DNA of 64,000 nt from Sutterella wadsworthensis. GTDB taxonomy: Bacteria; Pseudomonadota; Gammaproteobacteria; Burkholderiales; Burkholderiaceae_F. Of the stretch, positions 15,836 through 23,194 are shown in pieces. The DNA is taken from assembly GCF_003315195.1 (NCBI RefSeq), contig NZ_QNRV01000001.1:62001-126000 (forward strand). Direction: 5' to 3'. The position numbers and the translations under genes were made by a program. The notes under the pieces are model-generated. The model made no database searches. It saw nothing but the letters and a program-made list of their open reading frames with translations, and was not told where the DNA came from. The first letter of the stretch is position 1. Every line of letters begins with the position of its first letter.

Positions 15836-17110
15836 TCAGTGCGATGCGGCTGAGTCGTCTGTCGGCCACTTGCGGAAGATCAGACTGGTATTGATCCCGC
15901 CGAAGGCAAAGTTGTTCGACATAATGATCTTTTGCTCAAGTTCACGAACGCCGCCCATGACAAAGTCCAGAGGCGCGCATTCAGGGTCGGGCTCTTCAAG
16001 ATTAAGAATGGGGGAGACAAACCCCTCCATCATGGCGTGAACGGCAAAAATCGCTTCCAGCGCACCGCAGGCTCCGAGCGTGTGTCCCATGTGGCCTTTG
16101 TAGGTGGTATAGGGAACGGTGCCGCCGAAAACGTCGTAAGTCGCTTTGCTTTCTGCAAGATCACCTCGATCGGTAGCGGTGCCGTGACCATTGATGAGGT
16201 CTATGTCTTTGGGGGCGAGTCCGGCATCATCAAGCGCCAGACGCATGGCTGCCGCCATTTGTTCAGAAGCGGGGCTGGTGATGTGCTCGCCGTCGGCATT
16301 GGTGCCGTAACCTAAGATTTCCGCATAGATGCGGGCTCCGCGGGCACGGGCGTGCTCGAGCTCCTCGAGGATGAGGGCGCCCGAGCCTTCGCCGACAACA
16401 AGGCCGTCGCGGCGTCGGTCAAAAGGACGAGGGGTATGCGTCGGATCGTCGTTCCAGTTGGTGCTGGTGGCAAAAAGCGTGTCAAAGATCGCGGCATCGG
16501 TGGCGTCGAGTTCCTCGCAGCCCCCCGCGATCATCAGCGTCTGTCTGCCTGAGGCAATCGCTTCGTAGGCCGATCCGATGCCCTGAGAGCCGGAAGTGCA
16601 TGCCGAACTGGTCGTAATGATGCGGCCCTTGCAGCCGAAGGCGACCGAGATGTTCACCGGTGCGGTGTGCGACATCATGCGCACATAGGTCGTCGCGGTG
16701 ATGCCGCGGCAGCTTTTGGTGAGAATCATGTGCGCGAGTTCTGCGACGGCTCTCGGCTGTCCGGCTGACGAACCGAAAGAGACGCCGCAGAGCGGAGAAG
16801 AGACTTCCGGAGAATCGAGCAGATTGGCATCCCGAAGCGCATCTCGGGCGGTTTTGACGGCCATCTGCGCTACGCGTCCCATTGAGCGCGTGCGTTTGCG
16901 GGTGAAGAATTCGGGGTCGAGTTCAAAGGGAGCGGCGGGCGCACCGACTCGGGTGTTGAGTCCCTGCAGGTCTTCCCACTCGGTCATATGCTGCACGCCG
17001 CTGCGGTTATGAAGCAGTGCGCTTCGCACATCCGCCCAGCTCGAACCCAGCGGAGAGATGGCACTCATGCCGGTAATAACGACGCGGCGCGCTGTCTGAG
17101 GAAGCTTCAT
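15836..17110 (-). CDS. Beta-ketoacyl-ACP synthase, ApeR/FabF-like
   Basis: Condensing enzyme that extends an acyl chain on a carrier protein. Its 424 residues have the thiolase fold with the full catalytic triad Cys171 (TTSSACTSGSQ), His309 (NGHGTATDRGD) and His343 (KGHMGHTLGACG), so it should be active. VGEGSGALILE and the C-terminal NNFAFGGINTSLIF are typical of FabF. Its start overlaps the ketoreductase stop by 4 nt (translational coupling). In aryl polyene clusters a synthase of this type follows the ketoreductase (apeQ-apeR), the same order as here. A housekeeping FabF is the alternative, but fab genes are absent nearby. Confidence 0.88.
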   Translation of the reverse strand: MKLPQTARRVVITGMSAISPLGSSWADVRSALLHNRSGVQHMTEWEDLQGLNTRVGAPAAPFELDPEFFTRKRTRSMGRVAQMAVKTARDALRDANLLDSPEVSSPLCGVSFGSSAGQPRAVAELAHMILTKSCRGITATTYVRMMSHTAPVNISVAFGCKGRIITTSSACTSGSQGIGSAYEAIASGRQTLMIAGGCEELDATDAAIFDTLFATSTNWNDDPTHTPRPFDRRRDGLVVGEGSGALILEELEHARARGARIYAEILGYGTNADGEHITSPASEQMAAAMRLALDDAGLAPKDIDLINGHGTATDRGDLAESKATYDVFGGTVPYTTYKGHMGHTLGACGALEAIFAVHAMMEGFVSPILNLEEPDPECAPLDFVMGGVRELEQKIIMSNNFAFGGINTSLIFRKWPTDDSAASH

Positions 17111-17856
17111 CCGATCAGACCTCCAGAAACAGGGATAACGGCGCGGGTAACGTAGGCCGCGTCGTCGGAAAGCAGAAATGCTGCGACGGCAGCCACTTCA
17201 TCAGGACTGCCGAGACGCCGCATCGGAATATAGGGAAGAATGCGTTCGCGGTCTTCCGCCGAAGCCATGGCGGTGTCGATAAGCCCGGGGGCAATGACAT
17301 TGACCGTAATCGAACGGCTTGCAAGCTCTGCGGCCAGCGCTTTGGCCGCACCGATGACACCCGCTTTGGCTGCGGAATAATTGGTTTGGCCGCGCGTGCC
17401 GGAGATGCCGGACACTGAACTCATTACCACAATGCGGCCGCGGCGCTTTCGGGCCATCGGCAGCGTGAGCGGCTGCAGGACGTTGTAAAAGCCCCCGAGA
17501 TCAACGGCGAGAACCTGATCCCAATCTTGCGCCGGCATGCCGGCCAAGGGGCCGTCGCGGTTGATGCCGGCATTCAGAACAACGCCCCAATAGATGCCGT
17601 GGGCTTCAATATCGGCCGAGAGTGCTGCAGCTGCAGCTGCACGATCGGCGACATCGAAAAATAGCGCTCTGGGCGCGGTATTGAATTCGCGAAGTTCGGC
17701 GAGAAGTGCGTCGGCTTCTGCAGAGGGCTTTCTGCCGTGAACGACGACATCGTAGCCGTCTCGAGCCAGGCGAAGCGCCGCTGCGCGGCCGATGCCGCGG
17801 GTGCTGCCCGTAATGAGCACGGTGCGGCGATCAGACTGTGCAGTAGGAGACATCAT
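17107..17856 (-). CDS. 3-oxoacyl-ACP reductase, ApeQ/FabG-like
   Basis: Short-chain dehydrogenase of 249 residues reducing the beta-keto group after each condensation, with NADPH. It shows the nucleotide motif ITGSTRGIGRAAALRLA (about 15-31), NAGI (about 96-99), the catalytic Ser in MSSVSGISG, and YSAAK with Tyr and Lys. GLIDTAMASA is close to the substrate region, and VIPVSGGLIG ends the protein as in FabG. It lies 40 nt after the dehydratase and overlaps the next ketosynthase by 4 nt. The order dehydratase-reductase-synthase matches apeP-Q-R. Confidence 0.9.
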   Translation of the reverse strand: MMSPTAQSDRRTVLITGSTRGIGRAAALRLARDGYDVVVHGRKPSAEADALLAELREFNTAPRALFFDVADRAAAAAALSADIEAHGIYWGVVLNAGINRDGPLAGMPAQDWDQVLAVDLGGFYNVLQPLTLPMARKRRGRIVVMSSVSGISGTRGQTNYSAAKAGVIGAAKALAAELASRSITVNVIAPGLIDTAMASAEDRERILPYIPMRRLGSPDEVAAVAAFLLSDDAAYVTRAVIPVSGGLIG

Positions 17857-17895
17857 TTTCTTATCGGTGTGTTTTCAAATACTGAGGCTGGCATT

Positions 17896-18399
17896 CTAGC
17901 GAGTACTGTCTTCGAGGCGCTCGAAATATCCGGCAGGCGGATTGAAGACATTGAGCGCTGCCGACCCCGCAGGGACGCGGCAGGGGGCGCCGCTCGCCCG
18001 CTCAATCAGCATGACTTCGCAGTCAAACTGCCAGAGTCCTTCATCGCTTTCAAATTTCTTTTGAACTCTGCAGAAAAGTTTGTCGCCCGGCGTGAAGAAA
18101 GCAATGGGCAGCGACATTCGGCGCGTGCCGAGAAGCAGACCCACAACGGGAGGCTCGCCGGCCAGGCGCTGCAGCCGACCGGCATAAATGCCGATGGTCT
18201 GCGCCATGATTTCAATTAATGCGACGGCGGGAAAACGCCCGCAGGCATCAGCAGCCAGAAAGTCTGCACGTACCAGGGTGACCGATTCGGCAGCGCAGTC
18301 ATCAGCATAAAGCGCCGTATCGACAAAGCGCATGGGATCGCGCTGTGCGATGAGGTTCGCCGCCGGCATCGGGAAACTGAGCTCATTCGTGCTGATCAT
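17896..18399 (-). CDS. Hotdog-fold dehydratase, ApeP-like
   Basis: Probable 3-hydroxyacyl-ACP dehydratase of 167 residues that would introduce a double bond in the growing chain. It has the hotdog layout of ApeP-type proteins: PAANLIAQRDPMRFVD near the N-terminus and FPAVALIEIMAQTIGIYAG for the long central helix. As I recall the family, the first motif usually reads L-x-P-H-R-x-P-M, with a His; here that position is Gln19. If that His is catalytic, the protein may be inactive, act with another residue, or serve as a partner subunit. The start overlaps the stop of the preceding ketosynthase (ATGA), so it is tightly coupled. Confidence 0.75.
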   Translation of the reverse strand: MISTNELSFPMPAANLIAQRDPMRFVDTALYADDCAAESVTLVRADFLAADACGRFPAVALIEIMAQTIGIYAGRLQRLAGEPPVVGLLLGTRRMSLPIAFFTPGDKLFCRVQKKFESDEGLWQFDCEVMLIERASGAPCRVPAGSAALNVFNPPAGYFERLEDSTR

Positions 18400-19748
18400 T
18401 GGTCAAGCTCCTGCCGAGCGGTAAAGAATAGAACGGCATTGCTGCCGCCAAAAGCAAATGCGGAGGCCAGCACGCCGGGAGCACCCGGCGAATCGAGCTT
18501 CGCGGTCAGGTCGCTGCTGGTGTTTTCCGGTCCGCTCAATGCCGCCCTAAAGGCTGCAGGGAGCTCAGGATCGGGGTGACTAGAACGGGAGAAATTAAGA
18601 GGCGTTGGTCCCAGACCTTTGAGAAGGCTCCACGCGACAGCAGCGTTAAAGGCGCCTGCACCGGCCAACTGATGACCGACATGGCGTTTGAGGCTGGCTG
18701 CGGATACGCCGGGAGCGGCAAACATCATGGCTCTTGCTTCCATGGCATCGTTTTGCGCTGTAGCGGTGCCGTGCAAAAGGGCAAAGCCGACAGGGTGCGG
18801 CGCACCATTGCGGATAGCCGCTTCGATGGCCGCACGAGCGCCTGCGCCTTCCGGGTGCGGGGCGCAGATATGATGAGCATCCGACGTTTCTCCCCAGCCG
18901 GCAAGCCGAACTTCAGGACCTTCATCGGGCATGCCGCCAAAATATGCCTGCTCAGTCTGGGCGAGCATCATCAGCAAAAATCCGCCGCCTTCGCCGAGAT
19001 GCATGCCGGTTCGCCGCGCATCAAAAGGAAGCGCTCGGCCGGGGCTTCTGGCGCCCAGAGCAGAAAACCCCGCTTCGGTAAGCGGTGACTCAGCGTCTAT
19101 TCCTCCCGCTACAACAGCCCGAACTCGACCGGTGAGAAGGAGCCTTGCGCCTTCCAGAATGGCTTTGCTCCCAGCCGTGCAGGCAGTGGAAACGCAATAG
19201 GCGGGCCCCGAAATCCCTGCGAGGCGGGCAGTGAGCGCGGCGACAGCGCCGATTTCAATAGGCATCCGTTTGTCTGGAGCTTCAGTTTCAGGATGACTGC
19301 GCAGGACGGAGACGGTTTCGGCCGTGCCTGCGGCAGTGTTGCCGACGATAAGGCCGATGTCTGCAGGGGCAATGCCCGCTTGCAGCGCTTCGTCAAGCAG
19401 CGGAAGTGCTGCTGAGGCTGCGAGCCGAAGACTTCTGGCGGGGCGAGTAAAGGCTTTAAGTCCCGTTGTTCGGGCAGCTTCAGCAATGCGCCGATCCGCT
19501 TCCGCCAAATCGCTTTCGGGTACTCGCACATCACTCGGAGCGAGCTGTGCACAAAGGTCTTCTGCCGATGCAAGCTGCCGGAGCGTATCTTCGCAAGAAC
19601 TGCCGAGCGCCGAGAGCAGTCGTGCACGGCGTATGACGACAGCAGGGCGAAGAGGCTTTTTGGCGCCGGCAATATTGGAGAGCGGGTCGGGGAAAGAAGT
19701 GCGTTGAGTACAGGCCGAAAAAGGCATACAAAAATCCATAGAAGCCAT
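18396..19748 (-). CDS. Beta-ketoacyl-ACP synthase, ApeO-like
   Basis: First gene of the minus-strand operon. The 450-residue frame encodes a divergent condensing enzyme with all three catalytic residues: Cys190 (CVSTACTAGSK), His326 (LLHGTATAQND) and His359 (LKRHVGHQLAGAG). ASAFAFGGSNAVLFF ends the domain. The family is related to FabF but clearly differs from the other synthase in this operon, so the two probably act at different chain lengths or form a pair. The start is uncertain: a good -10 (TATAAT) lies only 7 nt before ATG 19748, which would leave no leader; ATG at 19739 or 19727 may be used. The divergent neighbour is ogt, so upstream polyene genes are missing. Confidence 0.85.
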   Translation of the reverse strand: MASMDFCMPFSACTQRTSFPDPLSNIAGAKKPLRPAVVIRRARLLSALGSSCEDTLRQLASAEDLCAQLAPSDVRVPESDLAEADRRIAEAARTTGLKAFTRPARSLRLAASAALPLLDEALQAGIAPADIGLIVGNTAAGTAETVSVLRSHPETEAPDKRMPIEIGAVAALTARLAGISGPAYCVSTACTAGSKAILEGARLLLTGRVRAVVAGGIDAESPLTEAGFSALGARSPGRALPFDARRTGMHLGEGGGFLLMMLAQTEQAYFGGMPDEGPEVRLAGWGETSDAHHICAPHPEGAGARAAIEAAIRNGAPHPVGFALLHGTATAQNDAMEARAMMFAAPGVSAASLKRHVGHQLAGAGAFNAAVAWSLLKGLGPTPLNFSRSSHPDPELPAAFRAALSGPENTSSDLTAKLDSPGAPGVLASAFAFGGSNAVLFFTARQELDQ

Positions 19749-19754
19749 CGGCGC

Positions 19755-19760
19755 ATTATA
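19755..19760 (-). promoter_or_regulatory. Perfect -10 hexamer for the polyene-like operon
   Basis: On the minus strand this reads TATAAT. The best -35 match at proper distance is only GCTGAC (19778-19783). Transcription would begin near 19748, which supports a start codon for the first gene a little downstream of 19748. Confidence 0.4.
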
Positions 19761-19850
19761 TTGGGCGGCGTGACGGAGTCAGCTCATTCGGGCTGCTGCA
19801 TTTCGCCGCGCCAAACTGCGTTTGCTGACAACTTTTTGAAAACTGACCCA

Positions 19851-20525
19851 ATGCCTTTGATTCTCAGCCTTAAGAAAGCCGCCGCTGCCGGCATCTCATT
19901 ACGCTTTATCCAGGTTCCTTTAGGGGAGGGTCTCCCTCTCGCACTGCGCTGCTGGATGCTCACCGCGGACGCTGACGGCATTCTCGGTCTTTCGTCAGTT
20001 TATTCGCAGGGCTGTATGGCCGATGAGGCAGCCGGGACGCTCTTAGCGAGCCAGCCAACGCCCGCTTCAGCCGCTGGAGAATCATATTTGGCGGCAGCCG
20101 CGGATCGACTCCATGCGTGGTGGGCCGGTGACGGGAGTGCTCTCAATGATGCGGATAAACTTTTTTCCAAACAGCTCCCAGGCACGGACTTTGAAAAGAG
20201 TGTCTGGGCGGCCGCGAGGCGGGTGCAGCCTGGCTCGTGCGCGTCCTACGGCGATATTGCGGGGGTAATCGGTGTGCCGCGAGGGGCTCAGGCTGTCGGG
20301 AATGCGCTTCGCCGCAATCCTGTTTTGCTGATGACTCCTTGTCATCGTGTGCTTCCGGCATCAGCGCTTGAAGCGGCTAAGCGGGCCAAACGACTCGGCG
20401 GCGCACCCTATGAAACCGTCGGCGGATTTTCGGGGGCCATGACCGGCCCCCTTACGGATCTCAAGCGGCACATGCTGATGTGGGAGGCCGAGCGCTTTGG
20501 CTCCGCCGAACCCGCATTGTTTTAA
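19851..20525 (+). CDS. ogt: Methylated-DNA--protein-cysteine methyltransferase
   Basis: DNA repair protein that moves the alkyl group from O6-alkylguanine to its own Cys in a suicidal reaction. The 224-residue product has the active-site box LLMTPCHRV (Cys164) and the preceding DNA-binding region SYGDIAGVIGVPRGAQAVGNALRRNP, with Arg finger and Asn hinge. The first about 110 residues form the poorly conserved N-terminal domain. The frame is open to 19704, but ATG at 19851 starts the conserved part and avoids overlap with the divergent synthase; its ribosome-binding site is weak. Nothing links it to the neighbouring operon. Confidence 0.88.
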   Translation: MPLILSLKKAAAAGISLRFIQVPLGEGLPLALRCWMLTADADGILGLSSVYSQGCMADEAAGTLLASQPTPASAAGESYLAAAADRLHAWWAGDGSALNDADKLFSKQLPGTDFEKSVWAAARRVQPGSCASYGDIAGVIGVPRGAQAVGNALRRNPVLLMTPCHRVLPASALEAAKRAKRLGGAPYETVGGFSGAMTGPLTDLKRHMLMWEAERFGSAEPALF

Positions 20526-20545
20526 AAGATGATCTGCCGGTCACC

Positions 20546-21355
20546 TTATGGCTCGGCAAGTGACTGCAGGCGTTCAAGAACACACTTCAATACGCCGGAC
20601 TCAGCCGCCGAAAGGAAGGCGCCGTCATGGATGCGTTCTTCGCGAACAATCTTTTTGAGAAGCGCAGCGGTGCCGGCAAATGAAAGTTCAGCAATATCCT
20701 TTGCGCTCGGACGTGCAGCAAAATTTTCGGGAAGTGCATTTTCAAGCATCTTCGCCGGAAAATGTGAGGTCCAGTCTTCCACGGCCTGCCAAAAGTTGAC
20801 TGCAGCACGGTCATAGGCCACAAAGAAAACTCGCCCGTCCGAAGCGCTCGTCCATGCGCCGACCGAATGTTCATGAAGAAAATCGAGGAATCCGAGCACG
20901 CGCTGCAGCTGCGGGTCCTCGAGCATCTCGCGGCGGGTTCGCTCCGCGGTTTTCAGTGTTTCGTAGGTCTCAAGCAGAGGGTCTCTGCGGCAGACCTCCG
21001 CCGGATATTTCTTTTCGAGTTTCTCAAGCTTTTTAAGCAGCATCTGGTCGGGCGAAGCTCCGATGCGGTCAGCAAGAAGCAGTGCATAGGCGAATACATC
21101 GGCGAGCTCATCTTCCATTTGTTCATGCTTATCCCGGCATTCAAGATCATCGCCCGACCATTGAAAGACTTCGAGCAGTTCAGCCGCTTCAATGACAATG
21201 GATGCCGCTAAATCCTTCGGATTATGTTTGGGCGCCCAGCGGCGGGCGTCACGGAAAGCGAGCAGCCGGGCTGCAGTTTCGGCGGATATTGCCGGCGGCG
21301 GCAGTTTGGGATGGGATTGAGAGCTTTGGGCTGCTGAATGAGGGGGCAAAGACAT
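20546..21355 (-). CDS. MazG-type nucleotide pyrophosphohydrolase with extra C-terminal domain
   Basis: Probable house-cleaning hydrolase of non-canonical or excess nucleoside triphosphates. Residues about 30-115 match the small all-alpha MazG/dCTPase type (FRDARRWAPKHNPKDLAASI, then EAAELLEVFQW, and EDELADVFAYALLLAD), with the E-x-x-E and E-x-x-D metal ligands in place. Single-domain members end near 110-130 residues. Here a further about 135 residues form a second domain (LGFLDFLHEHSVGAWTS, VNFWQAVEDW) that may be DUF6508; I am not sure of that name. The gene is convergent with ogt, with 21 nt between stops. Confidence 0.75.
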   Translation of the reverse strand: MSLPPHSAAQSSQSHPKLPPPAISAETAARLLAFRDARRWAPKHNPKDLAASIVIEAAELLEVFQWSGDDLECRDKHEQMEDELADVFAYALLLADRIGASPDQMLLKKLEKLEKKYPAEVCRRDPLLETYETLKTAERTRREMLEDPQLQRVLGFLDFLHEHSVGAWTSASDGRVFFVAYDRAAVNFWQAVEDWTSHFPAKMLENALPENFAARPSAKDIAELSFAGTAALLKKIVREERIHDGAFLSAAESGVLKCVLERLQSLAEP

Positions 21356-21489
21356 AAACGACTGTTTACAGACAAAAGGGAGGCAGGTTTGAGTTTCAAG
21401 GTCTTCAATGCCGCTGAACGATTAAAATCACCGCGTCCTGCGGCGGCTCTGGACGCTGCAGGTGAAAATTATTTCTCATTGGAGAGTCC

Positions 21490-22239
21490 ATGTCGAACCG
21501 TCTTCTTTGCCTGCTGCTGAGTGCCTCGCTTTTTGCCGCCGGTGCCGTCGAGGCTGCAGGCAATACCACGATTGAGTCCTTCAACAAAGCCAAGAAGATT
21601 CTTGAGCATCAGGTTTATCAGGATCACCGCATCACGTTTTACTGCCTCGCATCTTTCGATCGGGACAAGAACATTACGCTGCCCGAAGGCTTCGTGACGC
21701 CTGAACATCAAAAACGCGCCAAGCGCGTTGAATGGGAGCATGTCGTTCCTGCGGAAAACTTCGGCCGATTCTTCTCAGAATGGCGTGACGGGTCGCCCGA
21801 GTGTGTCGACTCCAAAGGGCGCAGCTTTAAAGGCCGCAAGTGTGCTGAAAAAGCGAGCAGGGAATACCGCTTTATGCAGGCCGATCTCTATAACCTCTAT
21901 CCGGCTATCGGCGCAGTCAACGCCATACGCTCCAATTTCAACTACCAGATGCTTCCGGATACGGCGGCTACATTCGGTACTTGTCCGATGAAGGTGGCTA
22001 ACCGCCGGGCCGAGCCGCCGGAATATACCCGCGGGCCGATTGCACGCTCAACGCTTTATATGGCTGAGGCCTATGCTGACGTTTATAAACTCTCCAATCA
22101 GCAGCGTCAGCTGATGGAAGCTTGGAACAAGATGTATCCCGCCGATCAGTGGGAATGCACGCGTGCTCAGCGCATTCAAAAGATTCAGAAAAATGAAAAC
22201 CGATTTGTGACTGAAGCCTGCAGGAAAGCGGGACTTTAA
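21490..22239 (+). CDS. endA: Exported endonuclease I
   Basis: Periplasmic or secreted non-specific DNase of 249 residues. A signal peptide (about 1-22, LFAAGAVEA-A) precedes the mature enzyme. The family signature is clear: VEWEHVVPAENFGR with the catalytic His, YNLYPAIGAVNAIRSNF with the metal-binding Asn, and ARSTLYMAEAY. Six or more cysteines (FYCLASF, SPECVD, GRKCAE, GTCPMK, WECTRA, EACRK) suit disulphides in the periplasm. It could degrade incoming DNA or provide nucleotides. The SD is weak (GGAGAG). A strong terminator follows, so it is a single-gene unit. Confidence 0.93.
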   Translation: MSNRLLCLLLSASLFAAGAVEAAGNTTIESFNKAKKILEHQVYQDHRITFYCLASFDRDKNITLPEGFVTPEHQKRAKRVEWEHVVPAENFGRFFSEWRDGSPECVDSKGRSFKGRKCAEKASREYRFMQADLYNLYPAIGAVNAIRSNFNYQMLPDTAATFGTCPMKVANRRAEPPEYTRGPIARSTLYMAEAYADVYKLSNQQRQLMEAWNKMYPADQWECTRAQRIQKIQKNENRFVTEACRKAGL

Positions 22240-22274
22240 AAACACAGTGAATACACATTCACCAGCGTTTTCAG

Positions 22275-22315
22275 GCGCGTTCATTTCCAAGAGCGGGAAG
22301 TGAACGCGCTTTTTC
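22275..22315 (+). terminator. Intrinsic terminator after endA
   Basis: GCGCGTTCA (22275-22283) pairs with TGAACGCGC (22301-22309), with inner TTCC/GGAA pairing, followed by TTTTTC. Between here and 22513 there is a TTGACA at 22322-22327 and a TACAAT at 22349-22354, but the 21-nt spacing is too long to call a promoter firmly. Confidence 0.9.
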
Positions 22316-22513
22316 TATAGATTGACATGTCGGTAAACAAAGTCGTTCTACAATAAAGTACCTATGTCAACTTAAAAAGGAAACCAATTGCAAAACGAGC
22401 GGGAAATCCCTTAAGACAACGGCTAGTATAGTTGAACTTAATTTGATATCGAACGTTTCCGCAAGCGTTCACAGCCGGAAATGGTTCGATTGCTGTTTAA
22501 AAGGAATTTCCAA

Positions 22514-22933
22514 ATGAAGAAAATCTTTACGAGCTCACCGCTCTCGCTCGATTTCGGTCTGCTTCTTCTGCGCGTACTGCTCGCGGCCGGGCTGCTCACG
22601 CACGGCATTGCCAAGATTGCCAATTTCTCTGCGCTGTCGACATCCTTTCTGGATCCGCTCGGTATTGGCGTGCTGCCGGCTCTGCTCGGCGCCATCTTTG
22701 CCGAAGTGGTCTGCTCGATTCTGGTTTTGATTGGGCTTTGGACTCGACTGACCGTCTTGCCGCTCATCTTCACTTTTATTGTGGTTTTCTTTGTGGTGAG
22801 CGGCGGCGCTGCGTTTGCGCAGCGTGAACTGGCGTACCTTTATCTTGCCGGCTGGGTTGTTCTTTTCTTCACCGGTGCCGGGCGCTTCTCGGTTGATGCA
22901 CTGCGCTGCCCGCTCAAGAAGGCGGCAGCCTAA
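22514..22933 (+). CDS. DoxX-family inner-membrane protein
   Basis: Small membrane protein of 139 residues with four predicted hydrophobic helices (about 15-33, 55-78, 80-100, 112-128). The N-terminal LLLLRVLLAAGLLTHGIAKI, with its conserved Arg and the G-x-x-K, is the DoxX pattern, as is the later GLWTRL. Members are linked to redox stress or quinol oxidation, but the reaction of this one is unknown. ATG at 22514 has AAGGA 8 nt upstream; an upstream in-frame GTG-type start at 22481 lacks one. Terminators flank the gene on both sides, so it stands alone. Confidence 0.85.
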   Translation: MKKIFTSSPLSLDFGLLLLRVLLAAGLLTHGIAKIANFSALSTSFLDPLGIGVLPALLGAIFAEVVCSILVLIGLWTRLTVLPLIFTFIVVFFVVSGGAAFAQRELAYLYLAGWVVLFFTGAGRFSVDALRCPLKKAAA

Positions 22934-22959
22934 GGCCGCATCTCTGCGCCGCAGGATTT

Positions 22960-23024
22960 GTCGGCAGATGATTCTCCGCTTTAAAAGTTTCTGTGCGGGT
23001 GAATCTCTGCCGACTTTGTTTTTT
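22960..23024 (+). terminator. Terminator after the DoxX gene
   Basis: GTCGGCAGA-t-GATTC (22960-22974) pairs with GAATC-TCTGCCGAC (23001-23014) with a single bulge, followed by TTTGTTTTTT. Confidence 0.8.
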
Positions 23025-23045
23025 AAGCAATAACCGATGGCTGTT

Positions 23046-23078
23046 GACACGCGTGTCGTTTTTAAGCAAACATTGCTT
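23046..23078. promoter_or_regulatory. Two adjacent inverted repeats around a TTGACA
   Basis: A perfect 12-bp palindrome GACACGCGTGTC (23046-23057) overlaps a TTGACA (23044-23049), and AAGCAA-N3-TTGCTT (23064-23078) follows. They look like operator sites in the promoter of the next gene (start 23195), though I see no good -10 at the right distance. Confidence 0.35.
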
Positions 23079-23194
23079 ACCTCTTTGCCGGTAACGGCCG
23101 GCGGTGAAGTACGACAACCGGTCACAGCTCGCGTAAGATTCCCAACACTAGGGTGCATGGTGCGCCACTGAGAAAGACTCCTTGAAGGGCCTGA

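Noticed and set aside
22322-22354. TTGACA and TACAAT as a promoter for the DoxX gene
   Set aside because: Spacing of 21 nt is too long for a standard sigma-70 promoter.
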